From: Bacteroidaceae bacterium
Lineage (GTDB): Bacteria > Bacteroidota > Bacteroidia > Bacteroidales > Barnesiellaceae_A
DNA: 59,269 nt
NCBI GenBank assembly: GCA_017935645.1
Contig: JAGBHF010000044.1
Span: 1 to 59,269 of the forward strand
Direction: 5' to 3'
Both the position numbers and the translations under genes were made by a program. The notes below the pieces were generated by a model that ran no database searches, had not been told where the DNA came from, and saw nothing but the letters and a program-made list of their open reading frames with translations. This document shows positions 18,301-26,626 of this stretch, piece by piece; position 1 is the first letter of the stretch, and each line of letters starts with the position of its first letter.

Positions 18301-18697
18301 CGCTATAGAGTTTGTTCTTTGTTCCGTCTTTAAGGATTACAGCTACCACACTGTTACCTTCGTTATATACCGAAAAAGCTGCAACACTGTTGGTCTTACG
18401 TCGTATATCCACACCATCCAAATAAATGATAAAGTCTTGGGTGGCGAATAGAGTATCACTACCCACTTGTATATTACGACTCGTAGTAGTTCCAGAGATG
18501 ATATAATGATTGCCGGGGTTGTGAGTACCCGATAGCTTCGTACCTCCACTATTATATCCTGAGTAGGTTGCATCGGTGAGTCTTACATTACCCTTGGATA
18601 TGTCAAACGATATTTCGGTTTGTCCCCACACGAATACACTGCTTGCCAAGAGCATCAGTGTAAAAACAAGAAATCTTGGAAATATATTCTTTTTCAT
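15377..18697 (-). CDS. Large glycine-rich right-handed beta-helix surface protein
   Basis: A 1106-residue protein with a Sec signal peptide (first 26 residues, ending VFVWGQ). Residues about 30-130 resemble the carbohydrate-binding-like domain that precedes such repeats in gut Bacteroidota (low confidence). Residues about 220-560 are Gly/Ile-rich, with repeated IGGG-type turns. Residues about 590-845 hold roughly eleven copies of a unit of about 24 residues of the form GGAVYxxxGxFxISGGxIxxN, typical of parallel beta-helix adhesins or polysaccharide-binding proteins. No lipobox and no clear type IX secretion C-terminal domain are visible. It follows the fimbrillin-like gene by 15 bp on the same strand. 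The exact ligand cannot be inferred; a pectate-lyase-like enzyme is less likely because no catalytic pattern is seen. Confidence 0.75.
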   Translation of the reverse strand: MKKNIFPRFLVFTLMLLASSVFVWGQTEISFDISKGNVRLTDATYSGYNSGGTKLSGTHNPGNHYIISGTTTSRNIQVGSDTLFATQDFIIYLDGVDIRRKTNSVAAFSVYNEGNSVVAVILKDGTKNKLYSGRNRAGLEKSGGATCDGTLLLTCEEGYTAWLGNHTHGHTAGVYNASACTDACGHLDARSGNAWNGGAATTYNCGAGIGTAGYGTGGSTIEGVDAGNNALVNLTIAGGNIEARGAWGYSSGTSGGAAAIGTGSASMSNITSGTITGLSITGGNISAYRIDDSAACIGGGYRSGYVTMDIYGGTIDATLKDPLSDNTNQSRAFNKMRAAAIGGGGGGATSSSPAGATVTIHNGVIKAEGQYGAAIGSGSGGAEGAGQYAKVTIHNGDIDARTYKGIGEGSGAAIGSGGSTGTGHAGNADIIINGGNIVAYSELGADIGGGGTNSTDSKGYGGRGNVTITGGTITVTKGGIGGGRANAGVGGNSVITISGNSTVITANSIGGGRSTKNTGGDVTLTVNEGKLIVADFIGGGVGGTSNDKIGCAKVYINGGDISGRILMRASGSKGCVFSMTDGKLTSPKTTEPGGAVYMIDPNGVATMTGGTIYDCTGTTGGAVYMSGGSFDISGGAVTNCNGTGGGAVYMEGGTFDISGGKISDCTGTTGGAVYLNNGTFTISGDADMHNNNATDGGAVYLAGTGQFNVAGGTIRDNTVSGNGGAFYLTSGTFTMNSGKVTANQSTNGNGAGIYIANGTVTVSGGEVSANIAAVKGGGFYVGGGTVELSNGMIASNKATKAGGGICLEGASVNVNGCTLTENEATAGNGGGLFLADASMTYNGGILTFNKATGTGSFKTAYLNDGSDIQGVGGGIYISSNSSLTFGNFSQLGIYANIADMAADDVFVNGENTTLVLPNISKMSLDSYAGNADGLGWYEDYFVGDDSYNITHIAKGSHTSFEHRFREAQAMGREYMREYDYLDSEETKTFTDTYVAFALGFLFSDLIIEVEGLRPCESCVVKVQGTAEGGKYQYMVPLHGTNAQSVQQRITKLPVDKYTVSVVKDWTWAYDDVAPIVKVNNSIYKFTLQHKPTSITHDEVHVKATLK

Positions 18698-18712
18698 AAC
18701 ATCTTCTTTTAA

Positions 18713-20257
18713 TTATAATGGGTCTAACTGATCGGCAACAGTATTGCCCCATGCTGCTTTCACCGAAGTTTTATCAGCCTCAGCTTCAACAGCTTGAACG
18801 AGTACAACAAAGTCCAATTCCAACCCATCGGCATGAGTTATAGGGTTAGTAAACTTATTGAAAAGTCGCACTTCGGTATGCTTGGTACTAAGTAATGGTT
18901 TCTTGTAGTAATATACATTGGCTGTTTCGTCATACAACCAATAGGTATCCCAATTAGTGGCACGCTCATAGTTGCTGTTACCCGCAGTAATTTTTAGATT
19001 GACTTCATCGGGATTAAACAGGGCCGCTACATTATTAGCGTCATCGACCCAATTGCCAACAATCATAGCACGAACATAACAAGGCTTGTTGTAGGTATTT
19101 GTAATTTCCACACCATTAATTACCTTATTCACCACATTTTCGGCAGTAGCCTCAATACTCAATCCGTCCATCAACTTCAACGTATATGTATAGGCTTTAC
19201 CTATCTCCCAAGCACCGTCGGGCATGGTAGCTTTGTATACATCGTGTACTCCATCGGGTCGAAGATATGTTATTGTAAGAATCTTTCCTGTAGTAGGTTG
19301 GGGTATTAATAAGAAGGTAGTCTCATTAGCATCACTTGTTATAGGTTGTGTAGGAGTACCCGACATGTTTTCTTTAATTTCAACATTAAGGTCTTGGTCA
19401 AGGGTAGACTTACTGCTGTTATCAAGTTCCCAAGTCAACTTGACAGCTTGATTGGGTTGATAAGTCAATTTCCCGGCAGCATAGACGTCTGAAAGTGAAA
19501 TATTCTCGACAGTACCGGCGAGAACTTTACCGGCAATAAACCGAATGGCCGATAACGCATGGTTGTACTGAAGATTGACTTTGCCTTGCTCTTTGCCTTG
19601 ATAGGCATAGGCAAGGAACAAATCCTTTTGCTCCTTTACATCGACAAGTTTGCTATCGCTTCCTTCCTGGTTGTAATAGAACGAAAGTGATGGTGATGTG
19701 GCATCATTGTTGATAGTAAAGGCGGCATCGGCGGCCTCATCTATTTCCTTGGGATGATAACTCCAGAAACTAATCTTGGCATCCTTGGCAATAGGCCAAT
19801 AGTGAACAACTTGCGTATGTACATCAGTAAGACTATTTAACAATATCACATCCTCAATGTAAGTATCATTCTTATAGAAAGCATCCAAGGCTATTTCGCC
19901 CGAACACTTCGACACCATATTATCATTGTTAATGGGAGTGCCACGGGTAACATCTTTATCGGCATGAAGAATAGGTTCACCCCAATCGATGGTGTCGGCA
20001 ATAGTCAGGTAAAGAGCCAACGAATCTGTTCCGTCCTCATTGACAAGTATGATAGGTTTCTCTACAGCACGTTTCTTGGATGATGACGATAGGTTATCAT
20101 CACCAATATTATACAAGGCAAAGGTGATAGCATCATTACTTAACTCACCATGCGACAACTCTTGGTCTTGACATCCAATACATAGGAAAGTCAACGCCAA
20201 TATCATACAGCACACGAAGTAGGGCTGTTTTACGACCTTTACATCTCTACATTTCAT
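18713..20257 (-). CDS. Fimbrillin-like (Mfa-like) lipoprotein
   Basis: A 514-residue protein. I start it at 20257, giving MKCRDVKVVKQP and then a hydrophobic stretch ending in the lipobox LCIGC, rather than at 20278. The pattern YNHALSAIRFIAGK, FLLIPQPTTG and WEIGKAYTYTLKL is the Mfa-like_1 fold of fimbrillin-family proteins of Bacteroidales, which are exported as lipoproteins and assembled at the surface. The last 130 or so residues (from about NTYNKPCYVRAM) look like an extra beta domain. It is the upstream gene of a two-gene unit with the beta-helix protein, so the pair may form one surface structure. A -33/-7 promoter lies at 20416-20447. Confidence 0.75.
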   Translation of the reverse strand: MKCRDVKVVKQPYFVCCMILALTFLCIGCQDQELSHGELSNDAITFALYNIGDDNLSSSSKKRAVEKPIILVNEDGTDSLALYLTIADTIDWGEPILHADKDVTRGTPINNDNMVSKCSGEIALDAFYKNDTYIEDVILLNSLTDVHTQVVHYWPIAKDAKISFWSYHPKEIDEAADAAFTINNDATSPSLSFYYNQEGSDSKLVDVKEQKDLFLAYAYQGKEQGKVNLQYNHALSAIRFIAGKVLAGTVENISLSDVYAAGKLTYQPNQAVKLTWELDNSSKSTLDQDLNVEIKENMSGTPTQPITSDANETTFLLIPQPTTGKILTITYLRPDGVHDVYKATMPDGAWEIGKAYTYTLKLMDGLSIEATAENVVNKVINGVEITNTYNKPCYVRAMIVGNWVDDANNVAALFNPDEVNLKITAGNSNYERATNWDTYWLYDETANVYYYKKPLLSTKHTEVRLFNKFTNPITHADGLELDFVVLVQAVEAEADKTSVKAAWGNTVADQLDPL

Positions 20258-20415
20258 ACTTATAATACCCCTTTCCATTCTTTCTCTGAGAAAAAGTCAT
20301 ACTTACTCGGTATAGTAATTATGCAACAACAGAGTTATCAGCAAAAATCTATCGGTTAATTAGCACTTTTTTACTCAATACTCGGCTATATATTTAAGCA
20401 TTGATAATAGTCTTA

Positions 20416-20447
20416 CAAATGTAGATAATAGTATATAGATATCCAAG
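20416..20447 (-). promoter_or_regulatory. Promoter of the fimbrillin-like operon
   Basis: On the minus strand, CTTG at 20447-20444 and TACATTTG at 20423-20416 are separated by 20 bases, a good Bacteroidota -33/-7 pair. It predicts a 5' leader of about 150 bases before the start at 20257. The rest of the gap to the glycerate kinase gene is AT-rich, and I see no clear plus-strand promoter in it. Confidence 0.6.
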
Positions 20448-20555
20448 TCAAAAACGGATTGATTTAATATTATCTACTCGATTTAGCACTCGATTTTCTT
20501 GTAATTGTAATTATAACTCACTACTTTTACTACTGCATTTTATAGATTTAATGAT

Positions 20556-21704
20556 ATGAAGGTAACACTTGCATTCGATTCGTTTAAGGGGTCGCTTACC
20601 TCGCAAGAGGTTGCCGATGCTTTCGATGCGGGATGGCGCTCGTGCATGCCTGCGTGCGAGGTGCGCAAGGTGGTTATTGCCGATGGTGGCGAGGGTACTA
20701 CCGAGGCTCTTGTGGAGGCGCTCAATGGCACATACATTGACACTACAGTGAGCGACCCGCTGGGGCGTGCTATCACTGCACGATATGGCATTGTGGATAA
20801 TGGCAATACGGCTATTATCGAGATGGCTAAGGCAAGCGGACTGCCATTGCTCCGTCCCGACGAACGCAATCCATTGCTCACATCGACCTATGGTACAGGC
20901 GAGATGATACTCGATGCTCTCAATAGAGGTTGTCGCAACTTGCTTATAGGCATAGGTGGCAGTGCCACGAACGATGGGGGCATGGGTATGCTATCGGCCT
21001 TGGGATACCGCTTTGTCGACAAGCAAGGCTGTCGACTGACAGGCAACGGCGAGATGTTGGCACACATAGCACATATAGATGATACAGAGGTGTATAAGGC
21101 TGTGCGCGAAGCTCATTTTACGGTAGCGTGCGATGTAACAAACCCGTTGTATGGAGCGAACGGAGCGGCTTATGTATTTGCTCCGCAAAAGGGTGCCGAT
21201 GCCCACATGGTTGCGCAACTCGACCACGGTCTGCGCAACTACGCACAAGTTATAAAAGAGTATAATGGTTGCGACATTGCCATGCTGCCCGGTGCAGGTG
21301 CTGCCGGCGGACTGGGAGGAGGATTTAAAGCCCTACTTGATGCACGCCTTGTACCCGGCATTGATATGGTACTCGAAACCATAAAATTTGACCACATCAT
21401 AGCCGATAGCGCAATAGTAGTGACCGGCGAAGGTTGCATCGACTACCAGACGGTGATGGGCAAAGCACCCAGTGGTGTACTACGGATAGCCCGACAACAC
21501 AACATACCGGTGATGGCCATAGGGGGCTGTGTGAAATGGTGCGACGAACTACACAACAGTAACTTTGCAGCCATCATGCCCATTACTCCCGACGATATGC
21601 CACTCGAAGAGGCTATGAAACCGGAGGTCGCAAAGGAAAATGTAAGAAAAACAGCCATTCGCATAGCTCAATTGTTTAACCTTAATAACGACAACTTAAA
21701 ATGA
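20556..21704 (+). CDS. glxK: Glycerate kinase
   Basis: A 382-residue glycerate kinase of the GlxK/GarK family: MKVTLAFDSFKGSLTSQEV at the start, GGEGTTEAL near residue 50, IGIGGSATNDGGMGML near 130, and PGAGAAGGLGGGF near 245 are all family signatures. It phosphorylates glycerate to a phosphoglycerate for entry into glycolysis. The stop overlaps the msrA start in an ATGA arrangement, so the two are translationally coupled although functionally unrelated. Whether the product is 2- or 3-phosphoglycerate cannot be read from sequence alone. Confidence 0.92.
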   Translation: MKVTLAFDSFKGSLTSQEVADAFDAGWRSCMPACEVRKVVIADGGEGTTEALVEALNGTYIDTTVSDPLGRAITARYGIVDNGNTAIIEMAKASGLPLLRPDERNPLLTSTYGTGEMILDALNRGCRNLLIGIGGSATNDGGMGMLSALGYRFVDKQGCRLTGNGEMLAHIAHIDDTEVYKAVREAHFTVACDVTNPLYGANGAAYVFAPQKGADAHMVAQLDHGLRNYAQVIKEYNGCDIAMLPGAGAAGGLGGGFKALLDARLVPGIDMVLETIKFDHIIADSAIVVTGEGCIDYQTVMGKAPSGVLRIARQHNIPVMAIGGCVKWCDELHNSNFAAIMPITPDDMPLEEAMKPEVAKENVRKTAIRIAQLFNLNNDNLK

Positions 21705-22213
21705 AAGAGATATACTTGGCAGGAGGTTGCTTCTGGGGCACTCAGCACTACATAAAACAGATAGACGGTGTGGTACATACCGAGGTAGGATATGCCAACG
21801 GTACAACACCCCACCCCACATATGAAGAGGTATACACCGACCTTACCGGATATGCCGAAACGGTGTACATACAATACGACGAGTCGAAAGTAAGCCTTAA
21901 CACTCTTATTGAGTTGTACTTTCTCTCTACCGACCCCACCTCGCTAAACCGACAAGGTGGTGATTGTGGCACACGATACCGCACCGGTATATACTACAAG
22001 TCGAGCAACGACCTACCCATTATAGAGCAAGTCTATCGACAAGTTGCGGCACAATACGATAAGCCCTTGGCTGTAGAGATAGAGCCACTACACAACTACT
22101 ACCCTGCCGAGGAGTATCATCAAGACTACTTGGAAAAGAATCCGCAGGGATATTGCCACATACCACGTGCGCTCATGGCAAGAGTAAAAGAGCTGAGCAA
22201 GAGGAACAAATAA
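21701..22213 (+). CDS. msrA: Peptide methionine-S-sulfoxide reductase MsrA
   Basis: A 170-residue MsrA with the active-site motif GGCFWGTQ near the N-terminus (nucleophilic Cys) and the GDCGTRYRTGIYY signature. It reduces the S-epimer of methionine sulfoxide in proteins. There is no fused MsrB domain, which some Bacteroidales have, and no signal peptide, so it is cytosolic. It overlaps the glycerate kinase stop by 4 bp and ends before a bidirectional terminator. Confidence 0.95.
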   Translation: MKEIYLAGGCFWGTQHYIKQIDGVVHTEVGYANGTTPHPTYEEVYTDLTGYAETVYIQYDESKVSLNTLIELYFLSTDPTSLNRQGGDCGTRYRTGIYYKSSNDLPIIEQVYRQVAAQYDKPLAVEIEPLHNYYPAEEYHQDYLEKNPQGYCHIPRALMARVKELSKRNK

Positions 22214-22239
22214 TACCTAAACCACACAATAGGAGACAA

Positions 22240-22276
22240 AAAAATCCCGAACACACTTAAGCGTTCGGGATTTTTT
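22240..22276 (+). terminator. Bidirectional terminator between msrA and the deiminase gene
   Basis: A 10-bp stem AATCCCGAAC/GTTCGGGATT with a 10-base loop has a T-run on its plus side (GGGATTTTTTG) and an A-run on the other side, so it can stop both convergent transcripts. Confidence 0.85.
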
Positions 22277-22295
22277 GTATCTTGTCGTACAGCGA

Positions 22296-23540
22296 TTATT
22301 TTCCAACAATAATACGGCTCAACACTTGAGTCATACAGTGTGCTGCTCCGTAACCATCAATGAGGCTTTCGAGAGGTATCCACTCAACTTTTACGCCGTG
22401 ACGCTTAAAGTTCTTTTGCAACTCCTCCGATTGTCCGGCAACTGCCATGATGTGACGAGGACCTATTGCCAAGTAGTTGTTGGCATAATGCAACTCATCC
22501 TCCTCCTTAATAGGAATAATGGTATAACCGCTATCCTTGAGGTATTGTACGAAGGGAACATCTTGTTGTGTAAGTGTATATTCCTTCTCACCGGGACGAC
22601 GAGTATAAAGGTCGACAGTTACCCATTCGGGATCACCTTCCTTGGCATACAAACGGCTCTCGACCAATGTACACAAGTCCTTATCGATAATATTGAAGTA
22701 AGTGTCGAGGTGCATTTGCATTTGCCACCATTTGTGGTCATTGACAACAGCAACAGTATCGTGACCAAATGCATCGGCATCCATGATTTGCTTGATAGCC
22801 TCGATGTTGGTGCGCATACCGCAACCAATAAACGACACATCGCCCGCGGGGATATAATCGCCACCCTCCAGACGACCTTCGTTAACAATGCGAAGAATAG
22901 GTTTCACACCCAATTGCTCGTAACAGATAGAAATAATTGAGGTTTCGGGAGCACGTTGAGTAGAGTTCATTTGACAGATAATGTGACCACGAGGGGTGGT
23001 AACACTCTGATCGCGAGTAAAATATAAGTTCATCAAAGGTTGATGAGTGTACACAGCCTCAACACCGGTATTGTTGTCGGTAGCATAGAGTGTAACAGTG
23101 GGTTGCAACAAGATGCAACGTATCAAGTCGGCACGCGACATTTCGTTGATAACCTTGAGGCGGTAGTTATTATTCTCCACCACATTGGCGTTGGGCATGT
23201 TCGACACATCGTAAGTGAGCGCGTTCATGGCATGCACACGCAACTTTTCGATAGGAGCTTCGTTCAAGAGTTGCTCTACAGTGTACACCTTGATACCATT
23301 GTTTTCAAGAGCCTTGATATAGCCACGATGCTCGGCGGCAGCCTTATCTACGTCGAAATAATTCTCAAACAAGCCGGCCGATGGATGTATTACACCATCA
23401 AAAAGTTCTTGACCCGGGGTGTGCATCAAAATAGCTGTTGCTATATCCCACTCGGCACGGGGATAACCCTCAGTCTTTTGTGCAAATGAAAAACTATAAA
23501 CTGATAATACAAGAAGAAGTGATAAAAATATGCGTTTCAT
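22296..23540 (-). CDS. Secreted arginine-deiminase-family protein
   Basis: A 414-residue protein starting at 23540 with a signal peptide (MKRIFLSLLLVLSVYSFSFAQ). The ATG at 23564 lies upstream of the predicted transcription start and is rejected. Guanidino-group-modifying motifs are present in order: FTRDQS, EGGDY, MHLDTYF with the catalytic His, and CMTQVLSR with the catalytic Cys near the C-terminus. The order matches bacterial arginine deiminase (FTRDPF, EGGD, HLDTVF, CMS) rather than agmatine deiminase. It could make citrulline and ammonia from free arginine outside the cytoplasm. No ornithine carbamoyltransferase or carbamate kinase gene is nearby, so it is not part of a classical ADI operon. 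Substrate is not established. Confidence 0.75.
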   Translation of the reverse strand: MKRIFLSLLLVLSVYSFSFAQKTEGYPRAEWDIATAILMHTPGQELFDGVIHPSAGLFENYFDVDKAAAEHRGYIKALENNGIKVYTVEQLLNEAPIEKLRVHAMNALTYDVSNMPNANVVENNNYRLKVINEMSRADLIRCILLQPTVTLYATDNNTGVEAVYTHQPLMNLYFTRDQSVTTPRGHIICQMNSTQRAPETSIISICYEQLGVKPILRIVNEGRLEGGDYIPAGDVSFIGCGMRTNIEAIKQIMDADAFGHDTVAVVNDHKWWQMQMHLDTYFNIIDKDLCTLVESRLYAKEGDPEWVTVDLYTRRPGEKEYTLTQQDVPFVQYLKDSGYTIIPIKEEDELHYANNYLAIGPRHIMAVAGQSEELQKNFKRHGVKVEWIPLESLIDGYGAAHCMTQVLSRIIVGK

Positions 23541-23561
23541 GATAAAAATTTTTTTACTTCG

Positions 23562-23593
23562 CAAAGATAGGATTTATCACAACAAATCACAAT
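23562..23593 (-). promoter_or_regulatory. Promoter of the secreted deiminase gene
   Basis: On the minus strand, ATTG (23593-23590), 20 bases, then TATCTTTG (23569-23562). The predicted RNA start near 23555 excludes the ATG at 23564 and supports the start codon at 23540. Confidence 0.65.
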
Positions 23594-23732
23594 AGCATAA
23601 AGGAATTTTAAGCATTGGAGAGCATATATAAGTAACAAAGCAGATAAAACATCCGCCACTCTGCCGGTATAACCCAACAAAATGGCGGATAAAAACTATT
23701 CTATTATGTTACACTGCTATATAATGCAATGC

Positions 23733-24191
23733 TTAAAATATACCTTGTGTATTGCGAATTTCGTCACGAGTTAATCCTACAAACAAATTGGGAGTCTTTG
23801 TGAAATCGATTGTAAATAGACATTTCTCATAAGAGGCAGTAGTATTATCTACTTCCGACATTTCTTCCCAACTTAGTAACCACATTTCATAAGCCATCTT
23901 GGCAAACGTCTCGGAGGGATATACATAGTCACAGATAGCCTCTACACAAATATCATTTTTGAAAGTCAAGGTAAGTACTGTTACTACCTCAAAGCCATCC
24001 ATATCATCCAATTCTTCTACTTGTTTCAGGTACATTTTGTTACCATCCTCCGACTCACCGACAGGCAAACCAAGCAGAAATTCCACATAATCATTGTAGT
24101 TTCTTCCTCCACGAGGTCCATCTTTTTCACACGATACAAATACCATTGACATTGCTATCAAGGTAACAAATAAAGCTAAAGTCTTTTTCAT
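23733..24191 (-). CDS. Small lipoprotein of unknown function
   Basis: A 152-residue protein with a signal peptide and lipobox (MKKTLALFVTLIAMSMVFVSC, lipidated Cys near 21), followed by the Asp/Glu-rich EKDGPRGG that is common at the exposed N-terminus of Bacteroidota lipoproteins. The rest is a small alpha/beta-looking domain with no motif I recognise. It stands alone between the deiminase gene and the debranching-enzyme-like gene on the same strand. An 8-bp inverted repeat (ATCCGCCA/TGGCGGAT, about 23653-23694) downstream could be a weak terminator. Confidence 0.6.
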   Translation of the reverse strand: MKKTLALFVTLIAMSMVFVSCEKDGPRGGRNYNDYVEFLLGLPVGESEDGNKMYLKQVEELDDMDGFEVVTVLTLTFKNDICVEAICDYVYPSETFAKMAYEMWLLSWEEMSEVDNTTASYEKCLFTIDFTKTPNLFVGLTRDEIRNTQGIF

Positions 24192-24285
24192 AGTTGAATT
24201 ATTTTTAAAAATTGAACATTAATATACTGCAAAATTGGTGATTTAATAAATAAAAACAAAATAATCAGTAAATTTTATCCCAAAG

Positions 24286-26595
24286 TTATTCATAAGTAAG
24301 TGCTTCCTCGTGATAGGTATCGAAAGCCTTGAGGTTATCTCGGTGAATGGGCTGGCAGAATTGTGTACCGGCAAAGAAGGCATCGTTCTCGGCAGCTATT
24401 TGTTGCAAGGTGGCATCAGGCGTGTAAGTAACCTCCTCGCGTTGCGAGCCATCGGCATTGCGCACCTTGAGAGTAAGCACATCATCCTTGACACTGATGA
24501 GCACCACATCACCTTGCGACACAGCAACATCGAATGAGGCGTAAGTGGGGATAGCGATGCGCAACACAGCATCCTCGTTGCGCAACACATATCCGTAGAC
24601 AGTTTCTTTATCGGTGCGCTCGTATGTACCTATAATATCGCCCTTACCTACTCGCTCGCTATAGGTAATAGAGGTAACTTCAGAGGGAAGTTGCGGATTG
24701 AGCAAAATAGTACGATTGACCATATCGGGACGGATACCCAAGAAGTATTGATACCACACGCGCAACTGCTCGGCATTGCTCCAAGCCTGCAAGAATGTGC
24801 CCGAACGCTTAGCCCACGAAGCTCCTTCGCGGGGATGAGCATCGGCATTTTCACTAAGGCTACCTACAGCACCTTCGGCAAGTGCCTGACGATTCATGTT
24901 CTTGAACAATTGCCATGCAATATCGGGTTGACCCATCTCTATCATGCGTTGCATGGCATGACCGTTGTTCCACAACCACACAGTACCATTGTGATAAGCA
25001 TCGTCTTTGTGATAATAGTGCCAATTTTCGTGTTGCGGGTGGAAATCGTCATCCATTTGGCTCAACGAGCCTACACCCCAAGGATATACCAACTCTTCCC
25101 ACACGCGGCGAGTCACAGCGCGACAGAAAGGCATATTGTCAATCAACTCAAATGTATAGAGCTGATTGGGACGTACTTGCATATCGCGAGTATTGTCGGC
25201 ATTGAGGTGATCGACGATAAGATTATTAATCGTATCGCAATAGTCATTGGCAAAGTTTTCGCGAAGAATCTGAGCGCGAGTCTCCCATTCAAGGGCTACA
25301 AAGTCATCGCCCATGTAGCGAGCCATGTATGCACCGTCCATGAGCTGATGATACCACAAGGCTTGTATGTCATTGGCACGGTTGCCACGAGGTGAGCCGG
25401 GGATACCCTTGCGCTTCACATCCATCCACGTATCGGCATCGGCATGGCAGAGGTAGCCATTCTCATCGGTAAAGAGTGCAATAGATGCTGTAATACTGCG
25501 TGAAACGGCAGGATATATTTCGCGAATAAAAGCAGTATCGCCCGAGTAGCGAACATAGTCGGCTACTTGCATTACAAAGCGGGGTGTTCCGTCGGTTGTA
25601 TTGTAGAGGATACCATCGACATTGGCACGATTGGGGATGCGACCGAGTGTAGGTGACTTGGGGTCAACATCCTGCAAGCGTGAGAAGTCCGAGAGAATCT
25701 CACGCGTTACCTCAAACTCACCATTGACAAGTGTAGCACCGGGCATAGAGATAAACATGTCGCGACCCCAATACTCGTTGAACCAAGGCAATCCGGCATA
25801 GATACCGCGACCTTGCTGGTGTGTTACCAACTCGTCGGTAGTGAGCAACAACCATGCAATAGCACGGTCAAGCGAATCGAGGTTACTCTTCATCGGGTTA
25901 GATATCATTATAAGGCTATCCATACGCTCTTGACGAGCAGTAAGCCAAGCCTCACCTTCGGTGCGGAAGGCTGCAATATTTTCGCGACACTCGTCGGCAG
26001 TACCGTATGCCATCAAGAAGCCACCGGCCGAGACAGGTGCTTGCAAGCGATTGTCGGCAAAAGAGGTTTCGGCCACCATGCGAGGAACTACAGCGAGTAG
26101 TTTATCGGGAGTTTCGCGAGGTGTATACCACAAGACTCCCTCTTCATAGCGAGGCGCAGTAACCAAGGTTGTGTCCAATGCAATGGCAATAGTTTCGCCC
26201 TTGGCATCGCTGATGGCAATAGAGAGTATAGTACGATTGTCGACCAGAGCAAAACGCTCAACAGCCTTATCATAAACACGATTGAGATAGTGAGGATACA
26301 CGGTTACTTGAGCATCGGCACGCGATAACAAGGTTGTATCGACATACAAGTCATAGTCGCTTACGATGCGACGTTGTTTGACATTCCATCCGGCATACCA
26401 CTCGGCAAAGTGCGGTTGGTGCGTGCGACCATAGTAGTAACCGCTGCGCTTGTCACTATATGAATATTCACGATTTTCCTCGGCAGTAACCTCGATACCC
26501 ATTGTATCGACCGACATAACCGGCGCTGCGGGCTTATTGCAACCTATGAGTGTCACTGCCACAGCAATAGCAAGAAGAGATTTATTCAATTTCAT
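24286..26595 (-). CDS. Glycogen-debranching-enzyme-like (GH133-type) lipoprotein
   Basis: A 769-residue protein. I place the start at 26595 (MKLNKSLLAIAVAVTLIGC, a lipoprotein signal with Cys19) instead of the open frame from 26673, which would put 26 charged residues before the signal. The C-terminal half matches the (alpha/alpha)6-barrel of amylo-alpha-1,6-glucosidases: WGRDMFISMPGA, IPNRANVDGILYNTTDGTP, DADTWMDVKRKG and NDIQALWYHQLMDG. Being lipidated it acts outside the cytoplasm, perhaps trimming imported or surface-bound glucan. It is 32 bp downstream of the GH36 gene and probably co-transcribed with it. The precise linkage it cleaves is not certain. Confidence 0.75.
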   Translation of the reverse strand: MKLNKSLLAIAVAVTLIGCNKPAAPVMSVDTMGIEVTAEENREYSYSDKRSGYYYGRTHQPHFAEWYAGWNVKQRRIVSDYDLYVDTTLLSRADAQVTVYPHYLNRVYDKAVERFALVDNRTILSIAISDAKGETIAIALDTTLVTAPRYEEGVLWYTPRETPDKLLAVVPRMVAETSFADNRLQAPVSAGGFLMAYGTADECRENIAAFRTEGEAWLTARQERMDSLIMISNPMKSNLDSLDRAIAWLLLTTDELVTHQQGRGIYAGLPWFNEYWGRDMFISMPGATLVNGEFEVTREILSDFSRLQDVDPKSPTLGRIPNRANVDGILYNTTDGTPRFVMQVADYVRYSGDTAFIREIYPAVSRSITASIALFTDENGYLCHADADTWMDVKRKGIPGSPRGNRANDIQALWYHQLMDGAYMARYMGDDFVALEWETRAQILRENFANDYCDTINNLIVDHLNADNTRDMQVRPNQLYTFELIDNMPFCRAVTRRVWEELVYPWGVGSLSQMDDDFHPQHENWHYYHKDDAYHNGTVWLWNNGHAMQRMIEMGQPDIAWQLFKNMNRQALAEGAVGSLSENADAHPREGASWAKRSGTFLQAWSNAEQLRVWYQYFLGIRPDMVNRTILLNPQLPSEVTSITYSERVGKGDIIGTYERTDKETVYGYVLRNEDAVLRIAIPTYASFDVAVSQGDVVLISVKDDVLTLKVRNADGSQREEVTYTPDATLQQIAAENDAFFAGTQFCQPIHRDNLKAFDTYHEEALTYE

Positions 26596-26626
26596 ATTGC
26601 AATTATAATTATATGTATATACAATT

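Noticed and set aside
23653-23694. Strong terminator after the small lipoprotein gene
   Set aside because: The 8-bp inverted repeat has a loop of about 25 bases and a poor T-run; only mentioned as weak.
24691-25395. 234-codon plus-strand frame
   Set aside because: Antisense to the debranching-type gene; no motif.
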